From [Mycobacterium] zoologicum (lineage in GTDB: Bacteria > Actinomycetota > Actinomycetes > Mycobacteriales > Mycobacteriaceae), in assembly GCF_020172665.1 (NCBI RefSeq), contig NZ_CP083985.1:2231415-2295414 (forward strand): a DNA stretch of 64,000 nucleotides, in the 5' to 3' direction. Under the pieces are notes generated by a model, which searched no databases, was not told the origin of the DNA, and saw nothing but the letters and a program-made list of their open reading frames with translations. The stretch's first letter is position 1. Each line of letters opens with the position of its first letter. A program made the position numbers and the translations under genes. Positions 1 through 9,760 of this stretch are shown here, piece by piece.

Positions 1-374
1 TGTTCGGAATCGGGCCGGGTGAGGTTGATCTTCTCGCGGACCTCGCCGGCGAAGATCGCCGGCAGGTCGTTGACCCCGCTGCGGTCAAACCATTCGAAGA
101 CAGCGGGGGAGCGCAGCAGTTCCTTGACCGAGATCCGGTGCCGCAGCCCGATCGTCACCAGTACCCGCTTCGGTTCGAACGCCGAGGTGTAGAGCACCGC
201 GTGGCGGGCACCGAGGGCCGCCAGCGGGGATTGGTCATCGCGCATGAGTGACCAGGTCCGCTCAACGTCGTCGACTTGATAATCCAGCGCCAGCACCAGT
301 GAATGTGGATCCGCACGGTGGGAGACACAGCTGCCCGAAACGCCGATATTGCGGCTAGGCGAATCGAGTCTCAT
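1..374 (-). CDS. Conserved mycobacterial protein, 3' end outside the window
   Basis: Reading leftwards from ATG at 374, 124 codons are open to the window edge. I cannot name a domain with confidence. The part with LGARHAVLYTSAFEP and then LLRSPAVFEWFDRSGVND looks like a family of short mycobacterial proteins of unknown function, sometimes loosely annotated as fatty-acid-CoA ligase-like. No signal peptide or membrane segment is seen. The gene is divergent from bfrA, and an IdeR-like box lies 1 nt upstream of its start codon, so iron-responsive control is likely. The true C-terminus is not visible. Confidence 0.7.
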   Translation of the reverse strand, partial: MRLDSPSRNIGVSGSCVSHRADPHSLVLALDYQVDDVERTWSLMRDDQSPLAALGARHAVLYTSAFEPKRVLVTIGLRHRISVKELLRSPAVFEWFDRSGVNDLPAIFAGEVREKINLTRPDSE

Positions 375-375
375 G

Positions 376-394
376 TTAGTAGAGTCTAACCTAA
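376..394. promoter_or_regulatory. IdeR-type iron box
   Basis: TTAGTAGAGTCTAACCTAA matches the 19-bp mycobacterial IdeR consensus TTAGGTTAGGCTAACCTAA at 15 of 19 positions, and the right half is intact. It abuts the start codon of the leftward gene (374) and lies about 200 nt upstream of bfrA. IdeR-Fe represses uptake genes and activates bfrA in M. tuberculosis. Here the position suits repression of the leftward gene best. An activating role for bfrA at this distance is speculative. Confidence 0.6.
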
Positions 395-598
395 GTTCAG
401 CGCATCGGGCAGTGCCCCCGGCGATCCGTTCTCGCCGGATCCGGTAGCCGATGTGCCGATTCGACGCGCCGAGACCCGGGTAAACACCGCATCCTGACCG
501 GGCACCTGCACTAGATTGAATTCGGCGCGTTACGGCGACGATCCAACCCCCGTCCGTCGCGGCCGGCATGCGAGGTTCTTCACATCAGAGGAGTGATC

Positions 599-1078
599 AT
601 GCAAGGCGACCCAGAGGTTCTCAAACTGCTCAACGAGCAGTTGACCAGCGAACTCACCGCGATCAACCAGTACTTCCTGCATTCCAAGATGCAGGACAAC
701 TGGGGGTTCACCGAGTTGGCCGGCCACACCCGCGACGAATCGTTCGAGGAGATGCGGCACGCCGAGGCGGTCACCGACCGCATCCTGCTGCTCGACGGTC
801 TGCCGAACTATCAGCGCATCGGATCCCTGCGCATCGGACAGACCCTGCGCGAGCAGTTCGAAAGCGATCTCGCGCTCGAAATGGACGTCCTCAACCGGCT
901 GCGACCGGGCATCGTGATGTGCCGCGACAAACAGGACAGCACCACCGCCAAGCTGCTCGAGGGCATCCTCGTCGAAGAGGAATCCCACATCGACTATCTG
1001 CAGACTCAACTGGAGTTGATGGACAAGCTGGGCGATGCGCTGTATTCGGCGCAGTGCGTCTCCCGCCCACCGTCCTGA
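599..1078 (+). CDS. bfrA: Bacterioferritin
   Basis: This 159-residue protein has normal family length. It is the 24-mer haem-containing ferritin that oxidises Fe(II) and stores Fe(III) in the cytoplasm. All di-iron ferroxidase ligands are in their canonical positions: Glu18, Tyr25, Glu51, His54, Glu94, Glu127 and His130. Met52, the haem ligand, is present. ATG 599 is chosen over the in-frame GTG at 593 because GAGGAG (588-593) sits 5 nt upstream and the family starts MQGDPEVL. The DHA2 transporter gene follows 26 nt downstream, the same order as Rv1876-Rv1877 in M. tuberculosis. Confidence 0.97.
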   Translation: MQGDPEVLKLLNEQLTSELTAINQYFLHSKMQDNWGFTELAGHTRDESFEEMRHAEAVTDRILLLDGLPNYQRIGSLRIGQTLREQFESDLALEMDVLNRLRPGIVMCRDKQDSTTAKLLEGILVEEESHIDYLQTQLELMDKLGDALYSAQCVSRPPS

Positions 1079-1104
1079 TCACCAAAGTGGGTACCCGTTA
1101 GCGC

Positions 1105-3195
1105 GTGACGCCGACGGGAGGGACCACCATCACCACGACGCCCAATGCACCGCCGCTCGCCGACGACATGCGGCCGACAGTCAGCCCGCAGCGCCGCAAC
1201 CTGATCTTCTCGGCGATCGTGTTCGGTCTGCTGATGGCCGCCCTCGATCAGACCATCGTGGCTACGGCACTCCCCACGATCGTGTCGGATCTGGGCAACG
1301 CCGGCCACCAGTCGTGGGTCGTCACCAGTTATCTGTTGACCTCGACCATCGCGACGATCCTGGCAGGCAAGCTCGGCGACCTGTTCGGCCGCAAGCGGGT
1401 TTTCCAGACCGCCGTTCTCTTCTTCGTGGCCGGGTCGGTGCTGTGCGGCTTGTCCACCTCGATGGGGATGCTGGTCGGTGCCCGCGCGCTGCAGGGTATC
1501 GGCGGCGGCGCGATCACCGTCACCGCCGCCGCGCTGATCGGCGAGGTCATTCCGCTGCGTGACCGGGGCCGCTATCAGGGCATGCTGGGCGCGGTCTTCG
1601 GGGTCACCACGGTGATCGGCCCGTTGCTGGGCGGGTATGTCACCGACTACCTGACCTGGCGGTGGGCGTTCTGGATCAACCTGCCGATCTCGGTAGTCGT
1701 GTTGATCGTGGCCGGTGTGGCGATCCCGGCGCTGGTCGGCCGAGCCAAGCCGACCATCGACTACGCCGGGATCGTGCTGGTCGGGTTGGGCGCCACCGGG
1801 TTGACGCTGGCCACCAGCTGGGGCGGCAACCGGTACGCCTGGGGGTCACCGGCGATCATCGGGTTATTCGCCGGGGCCGTCGTGGCGCTGGCGCTGTTCG
1901 TGTGGGTGGAGAGCCGGGTCGCCGCACCCATCCTGCCGACCCGGCTCTTCGCCGACCCGGTGTTCGCGGTCTGCTGTGTGCTGGCGTTCGTGGTCGGTTT
2001 CGCGATGCTGGGCGCACTGACCTTCCTACCCACCTTCATGCAGTACGTCGACGGCGTCTCGGCGACCACGTCGGGGCTGCGCACCCTGCCCATGGTGGTG
2101 GGCATGCTCGTGACGTCCACGGGCAGCGGCGCCCTGGTCGGCCGAACCGGCCGGTACAAGATCTTTCCGGTGGTCGGCACCGCGCTGATGACACTCGCGT
2201 TCGCACTGATGTCGCAGATGGACGCGGCCACACCGGCCTTGGTGCAATCGCTTTACCTGTTGCTGCTGGGGGCCGGTATCGGGCTGTCGATGCAGGTCCT
2301 GGTGCTCGTCGTGCAGAACACGTCGAGTTTTGCCGACCTCGGTGTGGCCACCTCAGGCGTCACGTTCTTCCGGACCATCGGCAGCTCGTTCGGCGCCGCG
2401 GTATTCGGCTCGCTGTTCGTGAATTTCCTGGGGAGCCGGCTCGTCGCGGCGCTGGGGGCCGCCGGGTTGCCCGCGGAGGCCACCGATTCTCCGGAGGCGG
2501 TGCACCGGTTGGCGCCGCAGCAGGCGGCGCCGATCGTGGCGGCCTACGCGGAATCACTCGGCCAGGTGTTCTTGTGGGCCGCGCCGGTCGCACTGCTGGG
2601 ATTCGTTCTGGCGCTGTTCCTGCGTGAGGTTCCGCTCAAGGAGTTGCCCGACAATTCGGCCAACCTCGGTGACGGCTTCGGCATGCCCACCGACGAGACG
2701 TCGGACGAGCTGCTCGAGACTGCGGTCGGACGGCTGCTGCGCAACGAGCCGGGGGTGCGGCTGCGCAGTATCGCTATGCGGTCCGATTCCCCGCTGGATG
2801 TGGCCGGGTTGTGGACGGTGCTGCGCATTCATCGCTACACGCAGGTATTCCGGACCGCGCGGCTCAGCGACATCGGCAGGACGCTGCGGGTGCCCTACGA
2901 AATCCTCGAACCCACCGTCGATCGTCTGGTGGCGGAGGGTTATGTACTGCGCGACGGCGATCACCTGGGCCTGACCCGAGCCGGCCTGCGTCAGGTCGGC
3001 TTCGTATCGTCGCTGGTTCAGGAGTGGGTGGTGGACAAACTGGCCCGCTCGCCCGGCTTCGAGGGCCGGCCGGATCGTGGCGAGGTGGAGGCGGCGCTGC
3101 AGCGGATCGCCTATCGCAGCCTCGCCGACCGTGATTGGGCGGTCCAGTCACCGGAGTTGGCCGGCTCCGCCCATGACGGCACCGCAGCCCGCTAG
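1105..3195 (+). CDS. DHA2-family MFS efflux transporter with C-terminal winged-helix-like domain
   Basis: The protein has 696 residues. Residues about 30-515 form a 14-TM EmrB/QacA-type (DHA2) proton-drug antiporter with the motif LDQTIVATALPTI in TM1 and motif A (GKLGDLFGRKRV) in the TM2-3 loop. Residues about 530-690 are soluble. The stretch reading LSDIGRTLRVPYEILEPTVDR followed by LVAEGYVLRDGDHLGLT resembles a MarR/winged-helix fold. Start is GTG 1105; no good ribosome site is visible, and ATG 1168 is a shorter alternative. Length and position fit the Rv1877 family. The substrate is unknown. Confidence 0.9.
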   Translation: MTPTGGTTITTTPNAPPLADDMRPTVSPQRRNLIFSAIVFGLLMAALDQTIVATALPTIVSDLGNAGHQSWVVTSYLLTSTIATILAGKLGDLFGRKRVFQTAVLFFVAGSVLCGLSTSMGMLVGARALQGIGGGAITVTAAALIGEVIPLRDRGRYQGMLGAVFGVTTVIGPLLGGYVTDYLTWRWAFWINLPISVVVLIVAGVAIPALVGRAKPTIDYAGIVLVGLGATGLTLATSWGGNRYAWGSPAIIGLFAGAVVALALFVWVESRVAAPILPTRLFADPVFAVCCVLAFVVGFAMLGALTFLPTFMQYVDGVSATTSGLRTLPMVVGMLVTSTGSGALVGRTGRYKIFPVVGTALMTLAFALMSQMDAATPALVQSLYLLLLGAGIGLSMQVLVLVVQNTSSFADLGVATSGVTFFRTIGSSFGAAVFGSLFVNFLGSRLVAALGAAGLPAEATDSPEAVHRLAPQQAAPIVAAYAESLGQVFLWAAPVALLGFVLALFLREVPLKELPDNSANLGDGFGMPTDETSDELLETAVGRLLRNEPGVRLRSIAMRSDSPLDVAGLWTVLRIHRYTQVFRTARLSDIGRTLRVPYEILEPTVDRLVAEGYVLRDGDHLGLTRAGLRQVGFVSSLVQEWVVDKLARSPGFEGRPDRGEVEAALQRIAYRSLADRDWAVQSPELAGSAHDGTAAR

Positions 3196-3206
3196 CATCG
3201 CTGGGT

Positions 3207-3701
3207 ATGAGCCGCATCGGAGACTTCGAAGCCCACGACATGATCGGCTGGATGGCCAAATCGCCTGAACTCGCCGCCGGCATCGGGGGATTCAGCACCG
3301 CGGTCTACAACAAGGGCAGACTGCCGATGCGCACCCGTGAGCTGGCCCGGATGGTGATCGCCCAGGCCAACGAGTGCACGGTATGCATGAACACCCGCGA
3401 CGCCGACGGCCCCGCCGCCGGGGTCAGCGAGGACCTCTACGACCACGCGGCACAGTGGCGCACCTGGGCGGGCTACAGCCCCCAGGAACGCATCGCAGCA
3501 GAGTTCGCCCACCGATTCGCCACGGACCACACCGGCCTGCGCGACGACGAGGACTTCTGGTCGCGCTGCTCGGAGCACCTCAGTGACGAGCTGCTCACCG
3601 ACCTCGCGCTGTCGTGTGCGCTGTGGGTCGGCATGGGACGGCTGCTGCGCACCCTGGACATCGGGCAGGCCTGCGCATTCACCCTGCCCAGCCGGGTCTG
3701 A
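3207..3701 (+). CDS. AhpD-like / carboxymuconolactone decarboxylase family protein
   Basis: This 164-residue protein carries the CMD/AhpD core. The redox-type motif ECTVCMNTRDAD (a CxxC pair at about residues 55-58) follows a helix with RTRELARMVIAQ. Members act as peroxidase partners or in ring cleavage, and the CxxC argues for the thiol-peroxidase-like subgroup. It starts 12 nt after the transporter gene and ends about 18 nt before the next start, so it probably lies in the same transcription unit. The physiological electron donor is unknown. Confidence 0.85.
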   Translation: MSRIGDFEAHDMIGWMAKSPELAAGIGGFSTAVYNKGRLPMRTRELARMVIAQANECTVCMNTRDADGPAAGVSEDLYDHAAQWRTWAGYSPQERIAAEFAHRFATDHTGLRDDEDFWSRCSEHLSDELLTDLALSCALWVGMGRLLRTLDIGQACAFTLPSRV

Positions 3702-3718
3702 CCCGGCGCGGGGCGTTG

Positions 3719-5674
3719 GTGGCCGGAGTGTGGGGGCGCCGGGCCGGCTGGGCGCTGGCCATGGCCGGGGCGGCCGGGGCGGCTGGTCTGGCGCTGCGAA
3801 ACGCCGGTGGCGCCAAGGCCCGTAAGCACAACCCCGCGCCGTTCGATCCGCCCTGGAGCGCCCCGCCGGCGCAGTTCGGTATCGGAATACACCGCAACGT
3901 GGCGGTGCCGATGAGCGACGGGATCGTGCTGCGCGCCGATATTCACTACCCGACCGTGCCCGAGACCGGGGCGCCGGCGGCCGGGCCGTTTCCGGTGCTG
4001 CTGTCGGTGACCCCCTACGGCAAACTGGCGCCGCCGCCGGCGGCGCAGATCGGCGGCGGTCCGGCACCGCACCTGATCCGGCGCGGCTATATCGAGGTGA
4101 TGGTCGACGTCCGTGGCACCGGGGCATCAGGCGGGTCGTTCGAGATGTTCGGCGCGGACCAGACCCGCGACGGCGTCGAACTGGTCACCTGGGCCTCGAC
4201 TCTGCCCAACGCCAACGGCCGGGTCGGCATGTTCGGCATCTCCTACCTGGCCATCAACCAGTTGTTCACCGCGTCCGCGGTCGGGCCGGACTCACCCCTG
4301 AAGGCCATCTTTCCGGTGATGGCCGCCAACGACTTCTACCGGGACGCCGCCACCATGGGCGGGGTGTCGCACCTGCGCACCGTGCGTGCGTACGGCTCGG
4401 TGTACCGGCTGCTCAACGTTCTCAACCCGACCCTGGAGTTCTTCACCCCCGGCGGGCACCCGCGCCCGCGCGCCGGCGGGTTCGCCGCAGTGCGGCAACG
4501 CGGCAAAGATCAGCGGGGCTACTTCGAGCCGCTGGTCGACGAGGCGCGCACCGGCGGTGACGCCGCCTTCGACGGGCCGTTCTGGGACACCATGCGACCG
4601 GACCTGATCCTGCCCGACATTGCCGCCAACAATGTCGCAGTCCTGTTGACCGGCGGCTGGCACGATGCTTTCCAACGCGGAGCGCCGCTGAACTACGCGG
4701 CGTTGCAGAACGCCTGCACCGGTCGGCCGGTGACTGCACCGATGCAGCCCGGACAACCGCTGAGCGACCGGATCAGGCTGATGATGGGGCCGTGGTACCA
4801 CGTGTCGGACTACGACGGCCTCAACATCGTGGATCTGCAGCTGCGCTGGTTCGACTACTGGCTCAAAGACGATGCGGCCGCGGCGATGTCGGGTGCGCCG
4901 TTCACTTTCACCGCCATCGGCGGCCGGCGCTGGTACCACACCCGGGAATACCCGATCCCCGAAGCGACACCGGCGAAGCTGTACCTCGCACACGCCGGGC
5001 GGTTGAGCGCCGACGCCCCGGCCGAGCAGACCCTTGTCGCCCTGCCGTACCGCTCGCGCGGCCCGATGTCCGGACGCAGCCTCGAACAATGGTCGTTGGG
5101 GCTCAACAGTTTCGTCACCTCGTCGGCGGGCGGCCGTACTCGCCACGATCAGGACAACCGCCGGGTGCAACGCGGTGCCCTGACCTACACCAGCGAGCGG
5201 TTTGACTCGCCGACCCTGATCGCCGGGCCGATCACGCTGAGCATCCAGGCGACGGCCGACACCACCGAGACGTTGTGGGTGGCCCACCTCGACGACGTCG
5301 CGCCGGAGGGCGTCAATCGCCCGCTGACCATGGGAGCGCTGCTCGGCTCCCACCGCCAACTCGACCCGGACCGCACCTGGTACCTGCCGGACGGCACCGT
5401 GCTGCGCCCGCATCACATCAGCACCCGGGCTGCGGTGCGGCCGGTGGTGCCGGGCGAGCCGACCCGCTACGACATCGAGATCTTCCCGACCGCGGCGCTG
5501 ATCGCACCGGGGCATCGGCTGCGACTGACCGTGACCACCTACGATTTCCCGCACCTGGTGCCGAACGAGCCGGCATGCCGGGCCTTGGCCGGCGGTCTCT
5601 ATCAGGTACACCAGGGTGGGGCGACTCCGTCGTGCTTGTTGCTGCCGCTGGCCGATCCGGACCGCCTGGATTGA
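3719..5674 (+). CDS. CocE/NonD family serine hydrolase
   Basis: The product is about 651 residues and resembles cocaine esterase / X-Pro dipeptidyl acyl-hydrolases. It has an alpha/beta-hydrolase core with the nucleophile motif FGISYLA (Ser about 175), the RGTGASGG oxyanion region and a C-terminal jelly-roll domain (about residues 420-650). A hydrophobic segment at residues 9-26 suggests a signal anchor and an extracytoplasmic enzyme. The reading frame opens further upstream inside the AhpD-like gene. GTG 3719 or GTG 3728, just after that gene's stop, is the more plausible start. The natural ester or amide substrate is unknown. Confidence 0.85.
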   Translation: MAGVWGRRAGWALAMAGAAGAAGLALRNAGGAKARKHNPAPFDPPWSAPPAQFGIGIHRNVAVPMSDGIVLRADIHYPTVPETGAPAAGPFPVLLSVTPYGKLAPPPAAQIGGGPAPHLIRRGYIEVMVDVRGTGASGGSFEMFGADQTRDGVELVTWASTLPNANGRVGMFGISYLAINQLFTASAVGPDSPLKAIFPVMAANDFYRDAATMGGVSHLRTVRAYGSVYRLLNVLNPTLEFFTPGGHPRPRAGGFAAVRQRGKDQRGYFEPLVDEARTGGDAAFDGPFWDTMRPDLILPDIAANNVAVLLTGGWHDAFQRGAPLNYAALQNACTGRPVTAPMQPGQPLSDRIRLMMGPWYHVSDYDGLNIVDLQLRWFDYWLKDDAAAAMSGAPFTFTAIGGRRWYHTREYPIPEATPAKLYLAHAGRLSADAPAEQTLVALPYRSRGPMSGRSLEQWSLGLNSFVTSSAGGRTRHDQDNRRVQRGALTYTSERFDSPTLIAGPITLSIQATADTTETLWVAHLDDVAPEGVNRPLTMGALLGSHRQLDPDRTWYLPDGTVLRPHHISTRAAVRPVVPGEPTRYDIEIFPTAALIAPGHRLRLTVTTYDFPHLVPNEPACRALAGGLYQVHQGGATPSCLLLPLADPDRLD

Positions 5675-6133
5675 CTAGCCCTGTTCGACGACGTCGCGGA
5701 TGCGCTCGAGGGTGCGCCGCATGTCACGGATGTTGTTGCGCTGCCGGAGAAAACCGCCGAACGCGTAGTAGTAGACGTTGGTCAGGAAGGAGTCTGCCAG
5801 CCGGAAGGACTCGGTGACGTCGGTGCCGTCCGCGGTGGGGGACAGCTCATAGCGCCACTTGTTCAGGGCCCGATCGCCGGCGAGCACCGCGAACTCGAAC
5901 ACCCGCCCCGGCTCGCATTCGGTGACGCGGCAGACCGTCCAGTACACCGGCCCGATGCCGTTGCGCTTGACGTGGCCGCGGAAACGGGCCCCGGCCGCCG
6001 GACCGGTTGCACCGTCGAGCCATTCGGCTTCGAAGGTCTCCGGGGAGAACTGCCCGATCTTGCGGACGTCGGCCACCAGATCCCAGATCCGTTCGGCTGG
6101 AGCCGCCATGTGGACTGTCGCTGAACCCTGCAT
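5675..6133 (-). CDS. SRPBCC (START-like) family protein
   Basis: This 152-residue protein has the helix-grip lipid-binding fold typical of polyketide cyclase/dehydrase-like proteins. It shows an N-terminal strand with VHMAAPAERIWDLVAD, a central beta region and a C-terminal helix with MRRTLERIRD. ATG 6133 gives the usual short N-terminus; an upstream in-frame extension to 6175 is less likely. Its stop abuts the convergent CocE stop with no gap. In M. tuberculosis a similar protein, Rv1883c, lies near fbpB, which supports orthology. The ligand is unknown. Confidence 0.85.
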   Translation of the reverse strand: MQGSATVHMAAPAERIWDLVADVRKIGQFSPETFEAEWLDGATGPAAGARFRGHVKRNGIGPVYWTVCRVTECEPGRVFEFAVLAGDRALNKWRYELSPTADGTDVTESFRLADSFLTNVYYYAFGGFLRQRNNIRDMRRTLERIRDVVEQG

Positions 6134-6181
6134 GCTCGCAATCAAAGCATTCCCGGCCTTGCGTGGTAACCCCACCCGGTG

Positions 6182-6224
6182 AAAAAAGCTCTGCGCCCCA
6201 CCCGGAATCGGGTGGGGCGCAGAG
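6182..6224 (-). terminator. Rho-independent terminator of fbpB
   Basis: A perfect 15-bp stem (6189-6203 pairs with 6210-6224, arm CTCTGCGCCCCACCC) encloses a 6-nt loop. On the minus strand it is followed by a run of six T (A at 6182-6187 on the plus strand). It lies 25 nt after the fbpB stop codon, correctly oriented to end that transcript before the SRPBCC gene. Such a canonical hairpin plus U-tract is uncommon in mycobacteria. Confidence 0.9.
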
Positions 6225-6248
6225 GTCAGATCTCGGTGCTGGTGAGAC

Positions 6249-7538
<1,290 letters not shown>

Positions 7539-8651
7539 TTGGATACGGTACTAGGGCTGGCACTGACACCGACGACGCTCGGATGGGTGATAGCCGAGGG
7601 ACCCGTGGAGGACGCCTCGACGGTGGCCGGCGATGAGTTCGGCGTTGACCGCAATGGCCCGGGGCTGGACGCTGTGAGCATGGCTGCGGCGGCATCTGCT
7701 GTCGCGGTTCGCGCGCGCACCATGACCGCAGCCCGTGGAGACCGGCTGCACGGAGTGGGCGTCACCTGGAGTGACGACGCCACGGTGGCCGCTGCATTGC
7801 TGCTGGAGTCGCTCGCCGATGCCGGGTTCGACAACGTGGTGCCGGTGCGCTTCGGTGATGCGGCGGGCTCGCTCGCTACCGGAGTCGGCCGGCGCAGCGG
7901 CCGCACGGCGGTGTGTGTCATCGAACCCGGAATGGCCACCCTGGTGCCGCTGGGCGGCGCGGACGCCGGCGACATCACCACCTGCGCGATCGGCGGTACC
8001 GATGAGGTGACCGGTTGGCTGGCCGACGCCTTCGCGGCGGCCGCTGACCGGCCCGAGGTGTTGCTGGTGGCCGGCTCGATGAGGGGAATGGACCGGCTCG
8101 GCCGCCGCCTGGAATCCAAGCTGAAGGTGCCGGTGTTCGTCCAAGGTGGTGCTCAACAGGCGTTGGCGCGGGGTGCGGCGCTGGCGCTGGCGCCGCACGC
8201 CGACCTGGCCGGCGCGTCGTTCGCGGGGCACCCGGGCGGGTCGGCTGATCGGTCGGCACGCCGGATGTCGTTGTCCTACGCCGGGGCGTTGACGATGCTG
8301 ACCGGCGGAGCGGTCACGTTCGTGGCCTCGGTGTCGGCGGCCGTGAGCATGCAGCTTTCCCCGAGCAAGGACGTCCCGAACTCCACGCCGCCCGAACGCG
8401 TGACGATGGCGCACGTCGCGGCACCGGCAAAGGTTCCCGAGAAGGCAAGCGAGAAGGTGCCCGAGATGGTGGAGGCCCCCGCGCCCAAGGTCGAAGCCCC
8501 GCCGCCCCCGACCGACACGCCCGAGGGCGCGCTGGTGGAGCTCCAAACGCTGTGGGATGCACCGGCCATGGAGCCCGGCCCGCCGCCTCAGGGCTCGCCG
8601 ACGCTGCTGGATCGGTTTCGGCAGCACATTCCGCGCCTGCCGGCCCGCTGA
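7539..8651 (+). CDS. DUF7159-type mycobacterial membrane-associated protein
   Basis: The product is about 370 residues. The N-terminal domain (1-200) opens with LDTVLGLALTPTTLGWVIAEG, typical of a mycobacterial family with an actin/Hsp70-like ATPase-type fold (DUF7159). One membrane segment follows at about residues 255-280 (ALTMLTGGAVTFVASVS). The tail is a low-complexity Pro/Glu/Lys region (KVPEKASEKVPEMVEAPAP), expected outside the membrane. TTG 7539 is preferred because relatives begin at this residue; TTG 7524 is also in frame. Position next to fbpB suggests the Rv1887 ortholog. Function unknown. Confidence 0.75.
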   Translation: MDTVLGLALTPTTLGWVIAEGPVEDASTVAGDEFGVDRNGPGLDAVSMAAAASAVAVRARTMTAARGDRLHGVGVTWSDDATVAAALLLESLADAGFDNVVPVRFGDAAGSLATGVGRRSGRTAVCVIEPGMATLVPLGGADAGDITTCAIGGTDEVTGWLADAFAAAADRPEVLLVAGSMRGMDRLGRRLESKLKVPVFVQGGAQQALARGAALALAPHADLAGASFAGHPGGSADRSARRMSLSYAGALTMLTGGAVTFVASVSAAVSMQLSPSKDVPNSTPPERVTMAHVAAPAKVPEKASEKVPEMVEAPAPKVEAPPPPTDTPEGALVELQTLWDAPAMEPGPPPQGSPTLLDRFRQHIPRLPAR

Positions 8652-8652
8652 T

Positions 8653-9201
8653 TCAGGACCCGGGCACCGCCGGCACGGTCGCCGTCATCGACACCGTCAC
8701 CTCATCGGCGACCTGCATCGCGCCCATCAGCATCGAATAGCGCCGCACGCCGAAGTCGCTGTGGCGCACCCGGCTCTCCGCGTCGACCCGGCCCGCCTCG
8801 TTCACCCGCACCTGGACGACATGCCGCTGGGTCCGGCCCCGGATCTGCAGCGTCCCGGCCAACCGATAGCCACTCTCGGCCGGCTCGATATCGTTGCACT
8901 CGAACAGGATTCGCGGGTATTTGCCGCTGCCGAGGCACTTGAGCGCGTTGCCGCGGATCAACGCCTTCTCCGGGGTGGTCAGCGGTGTCAGCCCACCGTC
9001 ACCTCGCAGTACCTGCAATGCGTCAACCTCGATGGACAGGCTGACCGAGGTGGGCCGACCCGACGACCACCGCACCCTTGCTTGCCAGCGCGACATGGAG
9101 ATCGTGAGGCGGTGGCCCATCTTGGCGGCTCGGCCGGCCACGTCGGTGCCGATCTGCAGACGGCCCTGCGATTCGTCGAACTGCGTCTGCGTGTCGGCCA
9201 T
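8653..9201 (-). CDS. YceI family protein
   Basis: This 182-residue protein has the lipocalin-like YceI beta-barrel pattern: an N-terminal FDESQGRLQIGTDVAG strand, VSLSIEVDALQVL, a PRILFECNDIEP strand, LQIRGRTQRHVVQV and a C-terminal DEVTVSMTATV. YceI proteins bind polyisoprenoids or amphiphiles. Here no signal peptide is present, so a cytoplasmic location is likely. It converges on the DUF7159-like gene, with stops 1 nt apart. It may correspond to Rv1890c. Confidence 0.8.
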   Translation of the reverse strand: MADTQTQFDESQGRLQIGTDVAGRAAKMGHRLTISMSRWQARVRWSSGRPTSVSLSIEVDALQVLRGDGGLTPLTTPEKALIRGNALKCLGSGKYPRILFECNDIEPAESGYRLAGTLQIRGRTQRHVVQVRVNEAGRVDAESRVRHSDFGVRRYSMLMGAMQVADEVTVSMTATVPAVPGS

Positions 9202-9317
9202 CTGCGGGACTTTAGTGGGCCGACAATCGGTGGATTCACCGAAGACGCCCGGCGGGTACCGGTTAGGCTTCCCTGTCGGGGCCTCGTGGCCCGGATCGAC
9301 AGGATTAAGGGCGACTA

Positions 9318-9740
9318 ATGATTCGTGAACTGGCCGCAGCAGCTCTCATCGCCGGCGCCGCAGGTGTGACAGCGGCGCTCGGGGCACCGGCCGCCGGCGC
9401 CTACCCGGGTGACGTACCGGGGATGGCCGAGGGGCAGCGACAGGGCGACGCTTGCTACAGCTGGGAGCGCTACATCTACGGCCACGGCCCCAACGGCCAG
9501 GCGCTGGCGTGTCACTTCATCGCCAACCAATGGCCGCCGAAGGACACCGGGTTCTGGCAGATCTCGAACCCGCTCTACGGAGTGCAGGACATCGGTTCGC
9601 CCTGTCCGAATCCGCAGTCGGCCGCACAGTCACCCGACGGGTTGCCGCTGCTGTGCATGGGTGCACGGGGTTGGCAGCCGGGCATCTACACCGGCGGCAT
9701 CGGACCGTACTTCCCGCCCGGGATCGCTCAGGTCGGCTGA
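9318..9740 (+). CDS. Small exported Cys-containing protein (Rv1891-like)
   Basis: This 140-residue protein has an N-terminal signal peptide (hydrophobic LAAAALIAGAAGVTAALG, cleavage near GAYP). The mature part is rich in Gly, Pro, Tyr and Trp and has four cysteines (CYSW, ACHF, CPNP, LLCMG) that could form two disulfides. It matches in size and character the conserved exported protein Rv1891 of M. tuberculosis. No enzymatic motif is recognised. gnd follows after 20 nt and may be co-transcribed. Confidence 0.8.
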   Translation: MIRELAAAALIAGAAGVTAALGAPAAGAYPGDVPGMAEGQRQGDACYSWERYIYGHGPNGQALACHFIANQWPPKDTGFWQISNPLYGVQDIGSPCPNPQSAAQSPDGLPLLCMGARGWQPGIYTGGIGPYFPPGIAQVG

Positions 9741-9760
9741 CTTCGACTAACCTCGACGTC

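Noticed and set aside
9206..9216. GGGACTTTAGT, resembling half of a DosR dormancy box, just upstream of the YceI start
   Set aside because: The second half reads GGG instead of CCC, so the palindrome is broken. One half-site of this length is expected by chance in G+C-rich DNA.
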